Positions 1-9,001 of a stretch of 64,000 bases of DNA are shown here, in pieces. How positions within the stretch are numbered: the first letter of the stretch is position 1; every line of letters begins with the position of its first letter. The position numbers and the translations under genes are program-made. The notes under the pieces are model-generated. The model saw only the letters and a program-made list of their open reading frames with translations, was not told where the DNA came from and did no database searches. The stretch spans positions 121,382 through 185,381 of the forward strand of contig NZ_BAUC01000010.1 of NCBI RefSeq assembly GCF_000474215.1, written 5' to 3'. This DNA comes from Edwardsiella hoshinae NBRC 105699 = ATCC 33379 (GTDB taxonomy: Bacteria; Pseudomonadota; Gammaproteobacteria; Enterobacterales; Enterobacteriaceae).

Positions 1-880
1 GAAACGGCGCTCGGGTTCTGGAGTATCTCGAACCATGATGGTGCTCGCCCTGGCCGTGCTGGCAACCTTTGCCGGGGGCCTCTATTTTCTAACCCAGCAT
101 AAACCGGACAGCGATACGCTGTTGCCGGAGGCGTCGCCGCATCCTAAGAATGGCCTTCCGCCCAAGCCAGAAGAACGCTGGCGCTATATCAAGGAGCTGG
201 AAAATCGCCAAGTTGGCGTTACGATGCCAACGGAACCGAGCGGCGGCATGCCGCAGCAGGGACAGCCGCAGTTGACCGAAGAACAACGCCAACTGTTGGA
301 ACAAATGCAGGCCGACATGCGTCAGGCACCGACGCAGCTGTCGGAAGTCCCCTATAACGATCAATCTCCCGTGACTGTCGCCCCACACAACAGCCGGATG
401 CCGGAGGTGCGTTATAGCCAGCCCACGCCACCTCCGCAGCCAACAAATCAGGCCCCGGCGCGTCAGGCACAACCTGCACCGGCGGCGCGTAATCCTTTCG
501 CGCAATCGCCAAGCAACGCCGTCCCGTCGCACCCAAGCCAGGCGCAAACGTCGCCCCCCGCCAACCGAGAACGGGAACGTAGCGTGACGCCTCCCCCCGC
601 GCCGCAAACGGCGCGGGAGAAACCGGCCGAGAAACCGGAGGAAAAGGCGAGCGGCCAGAAATGGCTGATCCAGTGCGGTTCGTTCCGTAATACCGATCAG
701 GCTGAGTCAGTCCGAGCTCAATTAGCCTTCGGTGGTATCGAAAGCCGCATCACCAGCGGCGGCGGTTGGCACCGCGTACTACTCGGCCCCTACGCCAGCC
801 GACCCGCGGCGGACAAGATGATCGCTCGTCTGAAAGGAAATGGCATGTCTGGCTGTATCACGCTGGCCAGTGGGGGTTGA
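1..880 (+). CDS. ftsN: Cell division protein FtsN, 5' end cut by the window
   Basis: FtsN is a bitopic inner-membrane protein that arrives late at the septum and activates septal peptidoglycan synthesis through FtsA, FtsQLB and FtsWI. The reading frame is open from base 2, so the gene starts outside the window and the ATG at 35 is internal. Visible parts are a basic cytoplasmic stretch, a single membrane helix (MVLALAVLATFAGGLYFL), the conserved NGLPPKPEERWRYIKELE segment just outside the membrane, a long Pro/Gln-rich linker, and a C-terminal SPOR domain of about 75 residues starting near WLIQCGSFRNTDQAE, which binds denuded glycan strands. The two SPOR cysteines are present (IQCGS, SGCIT). 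The stop codon overlaps the -35 element of the hslV promoter. The identity is secure; only the N-terminal tail is missing. Confidence 0.96.
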   Translation, partial: KRRSGSGVSRTMMVLALAVLATFAGGLYFLTQHKPDSDTLLPEASPHPKNGLPPKPEERWRYIKELENRQVGVTMPTEPSGGMPQQGQPQLTEEQRQLLEQMQADMRQAPTQLSEVPYNDQSPVTVAPHNSRMPEVRYSQPTPPPQPTNQAPARQAQPAPAARNPFAQSPSNAVPSHPSQAQTSPPANRERERSVTPPPAPQTAREKPAEKPEEKASGQKWLIQCGSFRNTDQAESVRAQLAFGGIESRITSGGGWHRVLLGPYASRPAADKMIARLKGNGMSGCITLASGG

Positions 881-903
881 AATCCCCAAAATCTCCCCCA
901 CCT
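877..903 (+). promoter_or_regulatory. Sigma-32-like promoter of hslVU
   Basis: TTGAAA (877-882) and CCCCACCT (896-903) are separated by 13 bp. This resembles the heat-shock consensus CTTGAAA, 11-16 bp, CCCCATNT. It begins inside the last codons of ftsN and would start transcription near 910. hslVU is a known sigma-32 operon in E. coli; the match here is read from sequence only. Confidence 0.6.
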
Positions 904-915
904 GATCAGGTAATG

Positions 916-939
916 CCTCCCGTCCTACGCGACGGGAGG
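916..939 (+). promoter_or_regulatory. Stem-loop in the hslV 5' leader
   Basis: A perfect 9-bp stem, CCTCCCGTC (916-924) with GACGGGAGG (931-939), encloses a 6-nt loop. It lies between the predicted transcription start and the hslV start codon at 968, with no T-run after it, so it is not a terminator. From memory, an inverted repeat in the E. coli hslVU leader stabilises that mRNA; a similar role is inferred here. Confidence 0.6.
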
Positions 940-967
940 ATCACTTTTCAGCCACGGGGGTCTGTTC

Positions 968-1498
968 ATGACAACAATAGTTAGCGTTCGCCGTAACGGC
1001 AAAGTAGTGATCGGTGGGGATGGTCAGGCCACGCTGGGCAATACCGTAATGAAGGGTAACGTCCGCAAGGTACGCCGTCTATACAACGATCGCGTCATCG
1101 CCGGATTCGCAGGGGGTACCGCCGACGCCTTTACCCTGTTTGAGCTGTTCGAACGTAAACTGGAGCTGCACCAAGGTCATCTGGTGAAGGCGGCAGTCGA
1201 GCTGGCCAAAGATTGGCGTACCGACCGCATGCTGCGCAAACTGGAGGCCTTGTTGGCGGTTGCCGATGAGAACGCCTCATTGATCATCACCGGTAACGGC
1301 GATGTGGTCCAACCGGAAAACGATCTGATCGCTATCGGTTCCGGCGGCCCCTATGCTCAAGCCGCCGCTCGCGCACTGCTAGAGAATACCGAGCTGGGCG
1401 CCCGCGACATCGTAGAAAAGGCGCTGGGGATTGCAGGCGACATCTGCATCTACACCAACCAGTTCCACACCATTGAAGAATTAGATTCCAAAGCGTAA
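968..1498 (+). CDS. hslV: HslV, peptidase subunit of the HslUV protease
   Basis: This is the proteasome-like peptidase of the two-component ATP-dependent protease HslUV (ClpQY), a cytoplasmic double hexamer that degrades SulA, RcsA and misfolded proteins. The N-terminal MTTIV places Thr2 as the catalytic N-terminal nucleophile once Met is removed. The conserved [24 protein letters not shown] and [15 protein letters not shown] segments are intact. At 176 aa the length equals the E. coli protein. hslU follows after 12 bp, so the two are surely cotranscribed. The predicted sigma-32 promoter and leader hairpin lie upstream. Confidence 0.98.
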   Translation: MTTIVSVRRNGKVVIGGDGQATLGNTVMKGNVRKVRRLYNDRVIAGFAGGTADAFTLFELFERKLELHQGHLVKAAVELAKDWRTDRMLRKLEALLAVADENASLIITGNGDVVQPENDLIAIGSGGPYAQAAARALLENTELGARDIVEKALGIAGDICIYTNQFHTIEELDSKA

Positions 1499-1510
1499 GG
1501 ACTGCACATC

Positions 1511-2842
1511 ATGTCTGAGATGACCCCACGCGAAATTGTCAGCGAACTCGACAGTTACATCATCGGCCAACACTCCGCCAAACGCGCCGTAGCGATCGCG
1601 CTACGTAACCGTTGGCGCCGCATGCAACTCGGCGAGGCGCTACGCCACGAGGTCACGCCGAAAAATATCCTGATGATCGGTCCTACCGGCGTCGGTAAAA
1701 CCGAAATCGCCCGCCGTCTGGCCAAGTTAGCCAATGCTCCGTTCATCAAGGTTGAAGCGACCAAATTTACTGAAGTCGGCTACGTGGGCAAGGAGGTTGA
1801 CTCCATCATCCGCGATCTGACTGACTCCGCGATGAAGATGATCCGGGCACAATCCATCGAGAAAAACCGCTACCGTGCCGAAGAGATGGCGGAAGAGCGT
1901 ATCCTGGACGTACTCATCCCACCGGCCAAGAACAACTGGGGTCAGGCCGAGCAGAGCAACGAAAACTCACCGGCACGCCAGAGCTTCCGTAAGAAGCTGC
2001 GTGAAGGCGAGCTGGACGATAAAGAGATCGAAATCGAACTGGCCGCCGCCCCGATGGGCGTCGAGATCATGGCACCTCCCGGTATGGAAGAGATGACCAG
2101 CCAGCTGCAATCCATGTTCCAAAATCTGGGGGGCCAGAAGACCAAGCCGCGCAAGATTAAGATCAAGGATGCCTTCAAACAGCTGATCGAAGAAGAAGCC
2201 GCCAAGCTGGTCAACCCCGAAGAGCTGAAGCATCAAGCTATCGAAGCCGTAGAGCAAAACGGTATCGTCTTTATCGACGAGATCGACAAAATCTGTAAGC
2301 GCGGCGAAAGCTCCGGGCCGGATGTCTCGCGCGAAGGGGTACAGCGCGACCTGCTGCCGCTAATCGAGGGCTGCACGGTCAACACTAAGCACGGGATGGT
2401 CAAAACCGACCACATCCTGTTTATCGCCTCCGGCGCTTTCCAAGTCTCTAGCCCCGCCGATCTGATCCCCGAACTACAGGGCCGTCTACCGATCCGTGTC
2501 GAACTCCAGGCGCTGACCACCGAAGACTTCGAACGTATCCTGACAGAGCCGAGCGCCTCATTGACCGAACAGTACCAGGCGCTGATGGCCACCGAAGGGG
2601 TCAACATCACCTTTACCGCCGATGGTATCCGGCGTATCGCTGAAGCGGCCTGGCAGGTTAACGAGAGCGCTGAAAACATCGGCGCCCGTCGTCTGCATAC
2701 CGTGATGGAGCGCCTGATGGAAGAGATCTCCTTCGAGGCCAGCGAAATGAACGGGGCCGCCATCACTATCGATGCCGATTACGTAGGTAATCACCTCGAT
2801 GAGTTGGTAGCAGATGAAGATCTGAGTCGGTTTATTCTATAA
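1511..2842 (+). CDS. hslU: HslU, ATPase subunit of the HslUV protease
   Basis: HslU is a AAA+ unfoldase that recognises substrates and threads them into the HslV chamber. The 443 residues show the Walker A motif GPTGVGKT (57-64), the pore loop GYVG (90-93), a variable I-domain (about 110-245), Walker B with VFIDEID (253-259), and a C-terminal sensor 2 region containing [15 protein letters not shown]. The protein ends in SRFIL, the conserved tail that inserts into HslV. The length matches the family. The gene is followed by a good intrinsic terminator. Confidence 0.98.
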   Translation: MSEMTPREIVSELDSYIIGQHSAKRAVAIALRNRWRRMQLGEALRHEVTPKNILMIGPTGVGKTEIARRLAKLANAPFIKVEATKFTEVGYVGKEVDSIIRDLTDSAMKMIRAQSIEKNRYRAEEMAEERILDVLIPPAKNNWGQAEQSNENSPARQSFRKKLREGELDDKEIEIELAAAPMGVEIMAPPGMEEMTSQLQSMFQNLGGQKTKPRKIKIKDAFKQLIEEEAAKLVNPEELKHQAIEAVEQNGIVFIDEIDKICKRGESSGPDVSREGVQRDLLPLIEGCTVNTKHGMVKTDHILFIASGAFQVSSPADLIPELQGRLPIRVELQALTTEDFERILTEPSASLTEQYQALMATEGVNITFTADGIRRIAEAAWQVNESAENIGARRLHTVMERLMEEISFEASEMNGAAITIDADYVGNHLDELVADEDLSRFIL

Positions 2843-2877
2843 TCGCCCCAGAAACCGTCCTTTTCGATCATTGTCAG

Positions 2878-2904
2878 GGGAAGGCGTCCGCCTTCCCTTT
2901 TCTT
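2878..2904 (+). terminator. Intrinsic terminator of hslVU
   Basis: GGGAAGGC and GCCTTCCC form an 8-bp stem around a 4-nt loop and are followed by TTTTCTT. It lies 35 bp after the hslU stop codon. Confidence 0.8.
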
Positions 2905-3024
2905 ATTTCGATCGTGCAGGATCCACGGATGGGTAGCGGTTTGTTAATATGGATGGATGCGATAACCCGGCGATCCCCCTCTGCCTGGCTGAGAGGCGCT
3001 TGCCCTTGTAACTGAAACCATAAC

Positions 3025-3942
3025 ATGACTTCATTGACCCCGATCAGCCGGCCGCGCGCCTGGCTGGAAAGTCTGCGTCTGCGCACGTTGCCGTTGGCTC
3101 TAGCCTCGATTATCACCGGCTCGGCTATCGCCGCCTGGCAGCATACCTTTAGCCTCGGCATCGCCTTACTGGCCCTGCTGACCGCCGCCCTGTTGCAGAT
3201 CCTCTCCAATCTGGCCAACGACTATGGCGATGCCATTAAAGGCAGCGACACCCCAGAACGCATCGGGCCATTACGCGGTATGCAAAAAGGTGTGATCAGC
3301 CAAGCACAGATGAAGCGCGCCCTGATCATCACCGTCCTGCTGACCATTATCTCCGGCAGCGCGTTGATCGCCATTGCCTGCCAGAAACCGCAAGATATTC
3401 TCGGCTTCCTACTGCTGGGCTTGATGGCTATCATCGCCGCCATTACCTACACCGTCGGCACACGACCTTACGGTTACATGGGGCTGGGTGATATTTCGGT
3501 GTTAATCTTCTTCGGTTGGCTAAGCGTCGCAGGGACTTACTATCTTCAGGCTGGGACTTTCGATCAGGTGGTGATGTTGCCGGCGACGGCCTGCGGTCTA
3601 TTGGCTGCTGCTGTTTTAAATATCAATAACCTGCGCGATATTGAAAACGATGCGCGTAACGGTAAGAATACCCTGGCGGTACGTCTCGGCCCACGTAACG
3701 CTCGCTATTACCATGCCGCACTGCTGGGTGGCGCAGTGCTCTGCCTGGCACTATTCGCCCTCCTGGATCTACGCAGCCGGGTCGGCTGGTTATTCGTCCT
3801 CGCCGTCCCGATGCTCTACCGCCACGCCAGCTATGTGTTACATCAGCGCTCGCCGGAGGCGATGCGGCCGATGTTGGAAAATATGGTCAAAGGTGCACTG
3901 CTGACCAACTTGTTGTTCGCCGTCGGCACCGTACTGAGCTAA
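3025..3942 (+). CDS. menA: 1,4-dihydroxy-2-naphthoate octaprenyltransferase
   Basis: MenA is a polytopic inner-membrane UbiA-family prenyltransferase. It joins the octaprenyl chain to 1,4-dihydroxy-2-naphthoate to give demethylmenaquinone, in menaquinone biosynthesis for anaerobic respiration. The first Asp-rich Mg-diphosphate motif is NDYGDAIKGSD (65-75). The second is in DIENDARNGKNTLAVRLG, about two thirds along. About eight hydrophobic segments are visible. The 305-aa length agrees with E. coli MenA. The gene follows the hslU terminator by 120 bp and so probably has its own promoter. Confidence 0.96.
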   Translation: MTSLTPISRPRAWLESLRLRTLPLALASIITGSAIAAWQHTFSLGIALLALLTAALLQILSNLANDYGDAIKGSDTPERIGPLRGMQKGVISQAQMKRALIITVLLTIISGSALIAIACQKPQDILGFLLLGLMAIIAAITYTVGTRPYGYMGLGDISVLIFFGWLSVAGTYYLQAGTFDQVVMLPATACGLLAAAVLNINNLRDIENDARNGKNTLAVRLGPRNARYYHAALLGGAVLCLALFALLDLRSRVGWLFVLAVPMLYRHASYVLHQRSPEAMRPMLENMVKGALLTNLLFAVGTVLS

Positions 3943-4010
3943 CGACCAAGTGCCGCCCACCATGGGCGGTACCACCACATCATCGCCGCTTTTGCCAACA
4001 AGCGCATTAA

Positions 4011-4538
<528 letters not shown>

Positions 4539-4555
4539 TCATCGCGTTATGGCAA

Positions 4556-4583
4556 CAAAAAGGCGCTCTGCGAGCGCCTTTTT
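4556..4583. terminator. Bidirectional terminator between rraA and zapB
   Basis: GGCGCTC (4562-4568) and GAGCGCC (4572-4578) form a 7-bp stem with a 3-nt loop. An A-run precedes it and TTTTT follows it, so it can work in both directions for the two convergent genes. Confidence 0.88.
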
Positions 4584-4599
4584 CATTAGGCCAGCAAGC

Positions 4600-4842
4600 T
4601 TAGTTCACTTCATCCATCTTACCTAGCAGGGCGCGCAGCCGCTCCTGCCATGCGCCTTGCTCGTGCTTCAACTGCTCATTCTCGCGCAGCAGGGCTTCGC
4701 GATTGCTCGCCGCTTGCTGCACTTCCTGATTGAGCTGATTGTTCTTATCTTTCAGCTCTTCAATCTCCATCTGTAGCAGGGTAATGGTGTCGATCGCCTG
4801 CTGAACTTTCGCTTCCAGTTTCTCAAATACTTCAAATGACAT
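4600..4842 (-). CDS. zapB: Cell division factor ZapB
   Basis: ZapB is a small, abundant, fully coiled-coil protein that links ZapA at the Z ring with MatP on the chromosome terminus. The 80 residues start [18 protein letters not shown] and form continuous heptads rich in Leu, Glu and Gln ([17 protein letters not shown]). The start at 4842 was chosen because it matches E. coli ZapB and is preceded by GAGGGG at good spacing. A longer in-frame extension to 4968 is Arg-rich and lacks homology. It is convergent with rraA. Confidence 0.95.
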   Translation of the reverse strand: MSFEVFEKLEAKVQQAIDTITLLQMEIEELKDKNNQLNQEVQQAASNREALLRENEQLKHEQGAWQERLRALLGKMDEVN

Positions 4843-5324
4843 AATCTGTCCCCTCAATAGTAGCCAGGCGTACGTCTTACCGTTACGCACGCCGCCGCAA
4901 CGACGGCGAACGTATCCTAAATGGGCGCCCTCATCGCGCAGGCCGTCAGGCCGGCGCACAAACCTCATTGACCCGATTGTATGTAGCCCACCCCTTACTG
5001 TCTAGGCCGCGTCCCAGTCTGTAACAAATTCAGCTATGGCGCCCGCACTTTTACGCCGCAATAACCGATTTAAAAAAAAGTTACCAACAAACATAAAATA
5101 AACAAATACACCTCGACGTGATCGCCGTCAGTGGTCAGATCACAAAACATTTCGTGGCTAAGTCACACAATATACGCGAAAACGACCATTTTTTTGACAA
5201 AACACACACATTTAAATTTCGCTATTTCTCGTTTTCGCTCGTTAACGATAAATTCACATCGCAACGTGTTTCATGTTCACAGCGGATACCGATCTTCCAC
5301 CTCTTCATCGCAGGATTTCTTGTT
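4843..5324. other. 480-bp divergent promoter region of zapB and glpF
   Basis: No gene is supported here. The half nearer glpF is A+T-rich (about 5060-5260) and holds a GlpR-operator-like palindrome. Two partial CRP-like half-site pairs (around 5120-5150 and 5150-5168) have wrong spacing and are not called. Confidence 0.6.
5234..5253 (+). promoter_or_regulatory. Candidate GlpR operator upstream of glpF
   Basis: TTCGCTCGTT and AACGATAAAT form an imperfect palindrome around GTTAAC. By eye it agrees with the glycerol-3-phosphate repressor consensus (WATKYTCGWT and its complement) at about 16 of 20 positions. It lies 71 bp before the glpF start, and glpFK is repressed by GlpR in E. coli. The match is imperfect. 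Confidence 0.45.
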
Positions 5325-6167
5325 ATGAGCCAGACAGCGAGTTCGACATTAAAAGGACAGTGTATCGCCGAATTTCTGGGCACTGCCCTGCTGATCTTCT
5401 TCGGCTGCGGCTGCGTCGCCGCCATGAAGCTGGCCGGGGCCAGCTTAAGCCTCTGGGAGATTAGCGTTATCTGGGGTCTGGGCGTGGCGTTGGCCATCTA
5501 TCTGACGGCCGCCATCTCTGGTGCACACCTCAATCCGGCGGTCACCATTGCCCTTTGGCTATTCGCCTGTTTCGACCGCCGTAAAGTGATCCCCTACATC
5601 ATCGCTCAAGTCGCCGGTGCGTTTTGTGCCGCCGCCTTAGTCTATGTCTTGTATCACAACCTGTTTCTCGACTATGAACAGGCTCACAATATGGTACGCG
5701 GCAGCGAAGAGAGCCTGACGCTCGCCGGCATCTTCTCTACCTACCCGAACCCGCACATCACCGTATGGCAGGCACTGTTAGTAGAGACCGTCATCACCGC
5801 TATCCTGATGTGTCTGATCTTAGCGCTAACCGACGATGGCAACGGCATTCCACGCGGCCCGCTGGCGCCACTGCTGATCGGTGTGTTAATCGCCGTCATC
5901 GGCGCCGCAATGGGGCCGCTGACCGGCTTCGCGCTGAACCCGGCGCGTGACTTCGGCCCGAAAGCCTTCGCTTGGATGGCGGGCTGGGGGGAGATCGCCT
6001 TTACTGGCGGGCGTACCATCCCTTACTTCTTAGTCCCCATCGTTGGCCCGATCATCGGCGCCTGCCTGGGCGCTTTCGGCTACCGTGCCTTGATCGGCCG
6101 CCATCTACCATGTGATGTCTGTGCCGCCGGCGACGAGAAAAAGCATTCCGAGCAGTCCAAAGCCTGA
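5325..6167 (+). CDS. glpF: Glycerol uptake facilitator (aquaglyceroporin) GlpF
   Basis: GlpF is a tetrameric inner-membrane channel of the MIP family that lets glycerol diffuse into the cell. The 280 residues include both pore motifs, HLNPAVT (NPA at 70-72) and [10 protein letters not shown] (NPA near 205), with the Arg of the selectivity filter next to the second. Six long hydrophobic segments are visible. The start at 5325 is preceded by AGGA at about 9 bp and matches E. coli (MSQT...[13 protein letters not shown]). An upstream in-frame extension from 5118 is not protein-like. glpK follows after 76 bp, so trapping by phosphorylation is coupled to uptake. Confidence 0.97.
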   Translation: MSQTASSTLKGQCIAEFLGTALLIFFGCGCVAAMKLAGASLSLWEISVIWGLGVALAIYLTAAISGAHLNPAVTIALWLFACFDRRKVIPYIIAQVAGAFCAAALVYVLYHNLFLDYEQAHNMVRGSEESLTLAGIFSTYPNPHITVWQALLVETVITAILMCLILALTDDGNGIPRGPLAPLLIGVLIAVIGAAMGPLTGFALNPARDFGPKAFAWMAGWGEIAFTGGRTIPYFLVPIVGPIIGACLGAFGYRALIGRHLPCDVCAAGDEKKHSEQSKA

Positions 6168-6243
6168 TAAGGTTTCCGGGGAGGAGACTTCCCGGTCTTT
6201 GAGCGCGCACCGGACTTCCCAACACCAATCCAGGATAACGACC

Positions 6244-7752
6244 ATGACAACCCAACAAAAATACATTGTCGCTCTTGACCAGGGCACCACCAGCTCTCGT
6301 GCCGTGATCCTCGACCATGACGCTAATATCGTCAGCGTGTCCCAACGCGAGTTTGAGCAGATTTACCCCAAGGCAGGCTGGGTTGAGCACGACCCCATGG
6401 AGATTTGGGCGACCCAGAGCTCCACGCTGACCGAAGCGATGGCCAAAGCCGATATCGAGTCCGATCAGATCGCCGCCATCGGCATCACCAACCAGCGTGA
6501 GACCACCATCGTCTGGGAGAAAGAGAGCGGTAAACCGATCTACAACGCCATCGTCTGGCAATGCCGACGAACCGCCGATATCTGCGAGCAACTGAAACGT
6601 GATGGACTGGAAGAGTACATCCGCCACAATACCGGCCTGGTGGTCGATCCCTACTTCTCCGGCACCAAGGTGAAATGGATCCTGGACCACGTCGAAGGTG
6701 CTCGCGAACGTGCTCAGCGTGGTGAGTTGCTGTTCGGCACCGTCGACACCTGGCTGGTTTGGAAGATGACTCAGGGACGGGTACATGTCACCGACTACAC
6801 CAACGCCTCCCGTACCATGCTCTTCAACATCCATACCCTGGACTGGGATGAACGCATGCTGGAGGTCTTGGATATCCCGCGCGCCATGCTGCCGCAAGTA
6901 CGCGCTTCCTCCGAGATCTACGGTAAGACCAATATCGGTGGCAAGGGCGGTACTCGCATTCCGATCGCCGGCATCGCCGGTGACCAGCAAGCAGCGCTGT
7001 TCGGCCAACTGTGTGTGCAGCCGGGGATGGCGAAAAATACCTACGGTACGGGCTGCTTCCTGCTGATGAATACCGGCAAAGAGGCGGTACCGTCACAGCA
7101 CGGCCTGTTGACGACCATCGCTTGCGGCCCACGCGGCGAGGTCAACTATGCCTTGGAAGGGGCGGTATTCATCGGCGGTGCTTCTATCCAGTGGCTGCGC
7201 GACGAGCTGAAACTGATTAACGATGCGGCCGACTCCGAGTACTTCGCCAGCAAGGTCAAAGACAGCAACGGCGTCTATGTCGTTCCCGCCTTCACCGGCC
7301 TGGGCGCACCCTACTGGGATCCCTACGCCCGCGGTGCCATCTTTGGTCTGACACGCGGCGTGAATAATAACCACATCATCCGCGCAACCCTGGAGTCTAT
7401 CGCTTATCAGACGCGCGATGTCCTGGACGCGATGCAAGCTGACGCCAATACCCGCCTGCAAGCGCTACGCGTCGACGGCGGTGCGGTAGCCAACAACTTC
7501 CTGATGCAGTTCCAGTCCGACATCCTCGGTACCCGGGTCGAACGTCCCGCCGTACTGGAAGTCACCGCCCTCGGTGCCGCCTACTTGGCCGGCCTCGCCG
7601 TCGGTTACTGGAATGACCTGGATGAGCTAAGCAGCAAGGCCAGCATCGAACGCGAATTCCGTCCTGGCATTGAGACCGTAGAGCGTAATTACCGCTACAG
7701 CGGCTGGAAGAAGGCGGTCGCCCGAGCCCAAGCTTGGGAGGATCACGACTGA
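6244..7752 (+). CDS. glpK: Glycerol kinase
   Basis: GlpK is the cytoplasmic FGGY-family kinase that makes sn-glycerol 3-phosphate from glycerol and ATP and traps glycerol brought in by GlpF. In E. coli it is inhibited by fructose 1,6-bisphosphate and by EIIA-Glc. The 502 residues match E. coli in length. Visible signatures are the ATP-binding [11 protein letters not shown] near the N-terminus, [10 protein letters not shown], the FBP-site region GGKGGTR, and [21 protein letters not shown] with the catalytic-domain FGGY pattern. The start at 6244 has an AGGA element upstream; the longer in-frame start at 6112 overlaps glpF. A strong terminator follows it, separating glpX. Confidence 0.98.
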   Translation: MTTQQKYIVALDQGTTSSRAVILDHDANIVSVSQREFEQIYPKAGWVEHDPMEIWATQSSTLTEAMAKADIESDQIAAIGITNQRETTIVWEKESGKPIYNAIVWQCRRTADICEQLKRDGLEEYIRHNTGLVVDPYFSGTKVKWILDHVEGARERAQRGELLFGTVDTWLVWKMTQGRVHVTDYTNASRTMLFNIHTLDWDERMLEVLDIPRAMLPQVRASSEIYGKTNIGGKGGTRIPIAGIAGDQQAALFGQLCVQPGMAKNTYGTGCFLLMNTGKEAVPSQHGLLTTIACGPRGEVNYALEGAVFIGGASIQWLRDELKLINDAADSEYFASKVKDSNGVYVVPAFTGLGAPYWDPYARGAIFGLTRGVNNNHIIRATLESIAYQTRDVLDAMQADANTRLQALRVDGGAVANNFLMQFQSDILGTRVERPAVLEVTALGAAYLAGLAVGYWNDLDELSSKASIEREFRPGIETVERNYRYSGWKKAVARAQAWEDHD

Positions 7753-7775
7753 TCTCCCCAATCTGATGCGATCAT

Positions 7776-7799
7776 GGGGCGAGCAATCGCCCCTTTTTT
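7776..7799 (+). terminator. Intrinsic terminator after glpK
   Basis: GGGGCGA (7776-7782) pairs with TCGCCCC (7787-7793) around a GCAA tetraloop, followed by six T. It separates glpFK from glpX, which in E. coli is part of the glpFKX operon. Confidence 0.88.
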
Positions 7800-7829
7800 A
7801 TTTTGGGTCAACGTTAACCTGCGTTTCCG

Positions 7830-7861
7830 ACGCAAACGTTTCACCCGCTCTGTGTTAGAAT
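7830..7861 (+). promoter_or_regulatory. Putative glpX promoter with a LacI-family (Cra or PurR) box
   Basis: A -10-like TAGAAT (7856-7861) lies 51 bp before glpX. Just upstream is ACGCAAACGTTTCACC (7830-7845). Read on the other strand it is GGTGAAACGTTTGC, which fits the Cra consensus RSTGAAWCSNTHHW at 12 of 14 positions. Read forward it resembles a PurR box. Cra control fits a gluconeogenic enzyme best. Which protein binds cannot be decided from sequence. Confidence 0.5.
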
Positions 7862-7912
7862 CGCCCCCCGTCATCTTATTGCTTATTTTATTCTCATCAT
7901 TGCAGGACCATC

Positions 7913-8923
7913 ATGAAACGTGAATTAGCCATTGAGTTCTCTCGCGTCACCGAAGCGGCCGCACTGGCCGGATATAAGTGGTTGGGGCGCGGCGATAAAA
8001 ATGCGGCCGACGGTGCCGCCGTCAACGCCATGCGCATCATGCTTAACCAGGTCGACATCGACGGGGAGATCGTCATCGGTGAGGGGGAAATCGATGAGGC
8101 ACCTATGCTGTATATCGGCGAACGCGTCGGCAGCGGCCAAGGCGATCAGGTCGACATTGCCGTCGATCCCATCGAAGGCACCCGCATGACGGCCATGGGA
8201 CAGGCTAACGCGCTGGCCGTAATGGCCGTCGGCGATAAGGGTACCTTCCTGCACGCCCCAGATATGTATATGGAGAAATTGGTAGTCGGGCCACAAGCGA
8301 AAGGTTGCGTCGATCTCACTTTGCCGCTAGAGGCCAACCTACGCAACATTGCCGAGCGGCTGGGCAAGCCGCTGTCGCAACTGACGGTGATCACCTTGGC
8401 CAAACCACGTCACGACGGCAACATTGCCGCGATGCAAGCGTTAGGGGTACGAGTCTTCGCCATTCCCGACGGCGATGTGGCGGCTTCGATTCTGACGTGT
8501 ATGCCGGAGAGTGAAGTCGATGTGATGTATGGCATTGGTGGCGCCCCGGAGGGAGTGGTTTCCGCCGCGGTGATCCGTGCCCTGGATGGCGATATGCAAG
8601 GCCGTTTGCTGGCCCGCCATCAGGTGAAGGGAGATACCCCGGAAAATCGCCGTCTGGGCGAACAGGAGCTGGCGCGCTGTGAGCAAATGGGGATCTGCGC
8701 TGGTGAGGTGCTGGCTCTGAGTGACATGGCGCGCAATGATAATGTGATCTTCTCAGCAACTGGCATTACCAAAGGCGATCTGCTGGACGGCATCTACCGC
8801 AAAGGTAACGTTGCCACCACCGAGACCCTATTGATTCGTGGCAAGTCGCGCACTATCCGCCGCATCCGCTCCACTCACTATCTGGAGCGTAAAGACGCCC
8901 AGATCCGTGACATCATCCTGTAA
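7913..8923 (+). CDS. glpX: Class II fructose-1,6-bisphosphatase GlpX
   Basis: GlpX is a Mn-dependent, Li-sensitive phosphatase that hydrolyses fructose 1,6-bisphosphate to fructose 6-phosphate in gluconeogenesis, needed when glycerol is the carbon source. The 336 residues contain the metal-binding motifs GEGEIDEAP (56-64) and DPIEGTRMT (85-93), then IPDGDVAASI and YGIGGAPEGV, all typical of the family. The length equals E. coli GlpX. Unlike a plain glpFKX operon, it is separated from glpK by 160 bp with a terminator and its own candidate promoter. It is convergent with emrD. Confidence 0.97.
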   Translation: MKRELAIEFSRVTEAAALAGYKWLGRGDKNAADGAAVNAMRIMLNQVDIDGEIVIGEGEIDEAPMLYIGERVGSGQGDQVDIAVDPIEGTRMTAMGQANALAVMAVGDKGTFLHAPDMYMEKLVVGPQAKGCVDLTLPLEANLRNIAERLGKPLSQLTVITLAKPRHDGNIAAMQALGVRVFAIPDGDVAASILTCMPESEVDVMYGIGGAPEGVVSAAVIRALDGDMQGRLLARHQVKGDTPENRRLGEQELARCEQMGICAGEVLALSDMARNDNVIFSATGITKGDLLDGIYRKGNVATTETLLIRGKSRTIRRIRSTHYLERKDAQIRDIIL

Positions 8924-8941
8924 CATCTCCTGTGATGTAAA

Positions 8942-8965
8942 ATGGCGCGCCACCTGGCGCGCCAT
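8942..8965. terminator. Inverted repeat between glpX and emrD
   Basis: ATGGCGCGCCA (8942-8952) and TGGCGCGCCAT (8955-8965) form an 11-bp arm repeat separated by 2 bp. A weak T-rich tail (CTAGTTT) follows. It is placed to act as a shared terminator for the two convergent genes. Confidence 0.65.
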
Positions 8966-9001
8966 CTAGTTTGAATAATGCCCCACAGCCATCCCCTCGG
9001 C

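Noticed and set aside
2950-3020. CTGAGAGGCG before menA, reminiscent of the TPP riboswitch core
   Set aside because: The other conserved thi-box segments are absent, and menA is not a thiamine gene.
5118-5168. CRP-like half sites upstream of glpF
   Set aside because: TGTGA-like and TCACA-like halves are present but spaced one base too short or with poor left halves.
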